Source of the DNA: Clostridiales bacterium | Lineage (GTDB): Bacteria; Bacillota; Clostridia; Oscillospirales; Butyricicoccaceae | Direction: 5' to 3' | Assembly: GCA_019421385.1 (NCBI GenBank) | Contig: JAHZFK010000049.1 | Span: forward strand, 1 to 15,779 | DNA: 15,779 nt | Part shown: positions 15,009 to 15,779 of the stretch, in pieces | Position numbering within the stretch: position 1 is the stretch's first letter | Layout: the number at the start of each line of letters is the position of its first letter | Translations under genes and position numbers: made by a program | The notes under the pieces: generated by a model | Told to the model about the DNA's origin: nothing | Database searches by the model: none | Seen by the model: the letters and a program-made list of their open reading frames with translations, nothing else

Positions 15009-15035
15009 TTAGCACTCAAAGAACCAGAGTGCTAA
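15009..15035. promoter_or_regulatory. CIRCE operator (HrcA binding site)
   Basis: A perfect TTAGCACTC (15009-15017), nine-base spacer, GAGTGCTAA (15027-15035). HrcA binds this inverted repeat and represses groES-groEL until heat or protein stress ties up GroEL. It begins about 7 bases past the -10 box on the minus strand, at or just after the expected transcription start. Confidence 0.98.
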
Positions 15036-15042
15036 CTCGAGT

Positions 15043-15048
15043 ATTATA
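15043..15048 (-). promoter_or_regulatory. -10 box of the groES-groEL promoter
   Basis: TATAAT on the minus strand (15048-15043), placed so that transcription starts near the edge of CIRCE. A matching -35 is not clear: TTGATA (15067-15062) is only 13 bases away and TTGCCA (15074-15069) is 20 bases away. Confidence 0.65.
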
Positions 15049-15083
15049 TTACATCAACTCTTATCAATTGGCAAGAGGTTTCT

Positions 15084-15115
15084 TGGAAAAAACGTCAAAA
15101 ATTTTATGAATTTTT
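15084..15115 (-). terminator. weak A/T hairpin after the methyltransferase gene
   Basis: AAAAATT (15097-15103) pairs with AATTTTT (15109-15115) across five bases; on the minus strand a second T-run follows (15092-15087 region). It lies just beyond the stop codon at 15139 and may end that transcript, but the stem has no G-C pairs. Confidence 0.35.
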
Positions 15116-15138
15116 TGTGAATGCACTTTACTATGTCC

Positions 15139-15779
15139 TTATGAATTAGCATTTCCATATTTGGAGTGCTTAAAATACATATGCAGCTCGCATTTGATCA
15201 TGCCATTGTAAAGTTTTCTGCGTTTATCTGCCTTTTTTCCGAAGCAGCGTTCAAAAAGAGGATCGGAGCTGAGAATATATTGTTTCATCTGAGATGTTCC
15301 AATTGCGATCCCCAATTTTTGATACAAAGCTTCCGCTTCCTTCAGATCGAGCAAACGTTCACCATACGGCGGATTGGCAATTAGCACACCGCTTTGCGTG
15401 TAATTACGCTTTGTCGCATCTGTCTGTTCGAAAAACACTGTGTTTGCCACACCTGCCTTGCGTGCATTCTCCATGGACAGCTGCACACACGCCGGATCAA
15501 TATCACTGCCCACAATATCAAATCGTGTACCACCATCCGCAATGCCGATGGCATCCTCCCGCGCCTGACGCCAAACAGCCGCATCCAGACAGGACCATTT
15601 TTCCGCATCAAATGCACGCATCAAACCAGGTGCGCGTCGCTGGGCAATCATTGCAGCTTCAATTGCAATGGTACCCGATCCGCAGAACGGATCGAGAAAC
15701 GGCTCTCGCCCCCGCCAGCGCGCTATTTTGACCAAAGCTGCCGCCAGTGTTTCCCGCAACGGCGCCGCGTTGCTGTTAG
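15139..15779 (-). CDS. THUMP-family class I rRNA methyltransferase (RlmL/YpsC type), C-terminal part
   Basis: The gene continues beyond the right edge; about 213 C-terminal residues are visible. At the edge the frame reads NSNAAPLRETLAAALVKIARW, the conserved entry into the catalytic domain, so the visible TTG at 15759 is not the start. The S-adenosylmethionine-binding motif is DPFCGSGTIAIEAA, followed by VGSDIDPACVQLSMENARKAG and the catalytic NPPYGERL, which marks an N2-guanine RNA methyltransferase. The N-terminal THUMP domain would lie outside. The closest known relatives methylate 23S rRNA (G2445 in E. coli RlmL; Bacillus YpsC-like). Ends with a TAA-type stop at 15139 about 90 bases upstream of the groES promoter on the same strand. 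Confidence 0.93.
   Translation of the reverse strand, partial: NSNAAPLRETLAAALVKIARWRGREPFLDPFCGSGTIAIEAAMIAQRRAPGLMRAFDAEKWSCLDAAVWRQAREDAIGIADGGTRFDIVGSDIDPACVQLSMENARKAGVANTVFFEQTDATKRNYTQSGVLIANPPYGERLLDLKEAEALYQKLGIAIGTSQMKQYILSSDPLFERCFGKKADKRRKLYNGMIKCELHMYFKHSKYGNANS

Noticed and set aside
1..15779. CRISPR array, insertion sequence, prophage, tRNA or toxin-antitoxin genes
   Set aside because: No regularly spaced repeats, transposase, integrase, cloverleaf or small paired genes were seen on either strand.

Overview
The window looks like a chromosomal segment of a low-to-mid GC Gram-positive bacterium (Bacillota), most likely class Clostridia and probably in the Oscillospirales (Ruminococcaceae / Butyricicoccaceae-like). 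This rests on strong AGGAGG-type ribosome binding sites, TTGACA-N17-TATAAT promoters, a CIRCE operator ahead of groES-groEL, a T-box leader ahead of alaS, an FMN riboswitch ahead of a RibU-type transporter, and an RNase M5-type Toprim gene. The exact genus is a guess from protein flavour, not a search result.

Layout. Positions 1-1190 (+ strand) hold a small YtrA-type GntR regulator followed by a membrane-protein gene that is broken (frame change near 498-512), closed by a strong terminator. Positions 1276-7380 (- strand) read, in transcription order, hinT, comEC, holA, rnmV, ribU, and a YkuE-like metallophosphoesterase. comEC, holA and rnmV are packed within a few bases of each other. ribU has its own promoter inside the end of rnmV, then an FMN riboswitch, an intrinsic terminator and a small hairpin over the Shine-Dalgarno. 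Positions 7418-10348 (- strand) hold alaS with its promoter and an alanine (GCC) T-box leader. Positions 10351-11769 (- strand) hold a MATE exporter, divergent from an AraC-family regulator at 11913-12779 (+). Positions 12938-15048 (- strand) hold groES-groEL under CIRCE, and 15139-15779 (- strand) holds the C-terminal part of an RlmL/YpsC-type THUMP-family rRNA methyltransferase cut by the window edge.

How it fits together: this is mostly housekeeping and information processing (tRNA charging, clamp loader, rRNA maturation and modification, chaperonin) with three textbook cis-regulatory systems (HrcA/CIRCE, T-box, FMN riboswitch) and two accessory regulator-transporter spots (GntR plus broken membrane gene; AraC plus MATE). 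I see no mobile element, CRISPR array, tRNA, rRNA or defence island, and I do not claim a new system. The points most worth a second look are the broken membrane gene, a ComEC whose metallo-beta-lactamase domain has lost its metal-site signature, the layered control upstream of ribU, the lack of room for a promoter between the hinT terminator and comEC, and a 16-base perfect palindrome lying on the -35 box of hinT.
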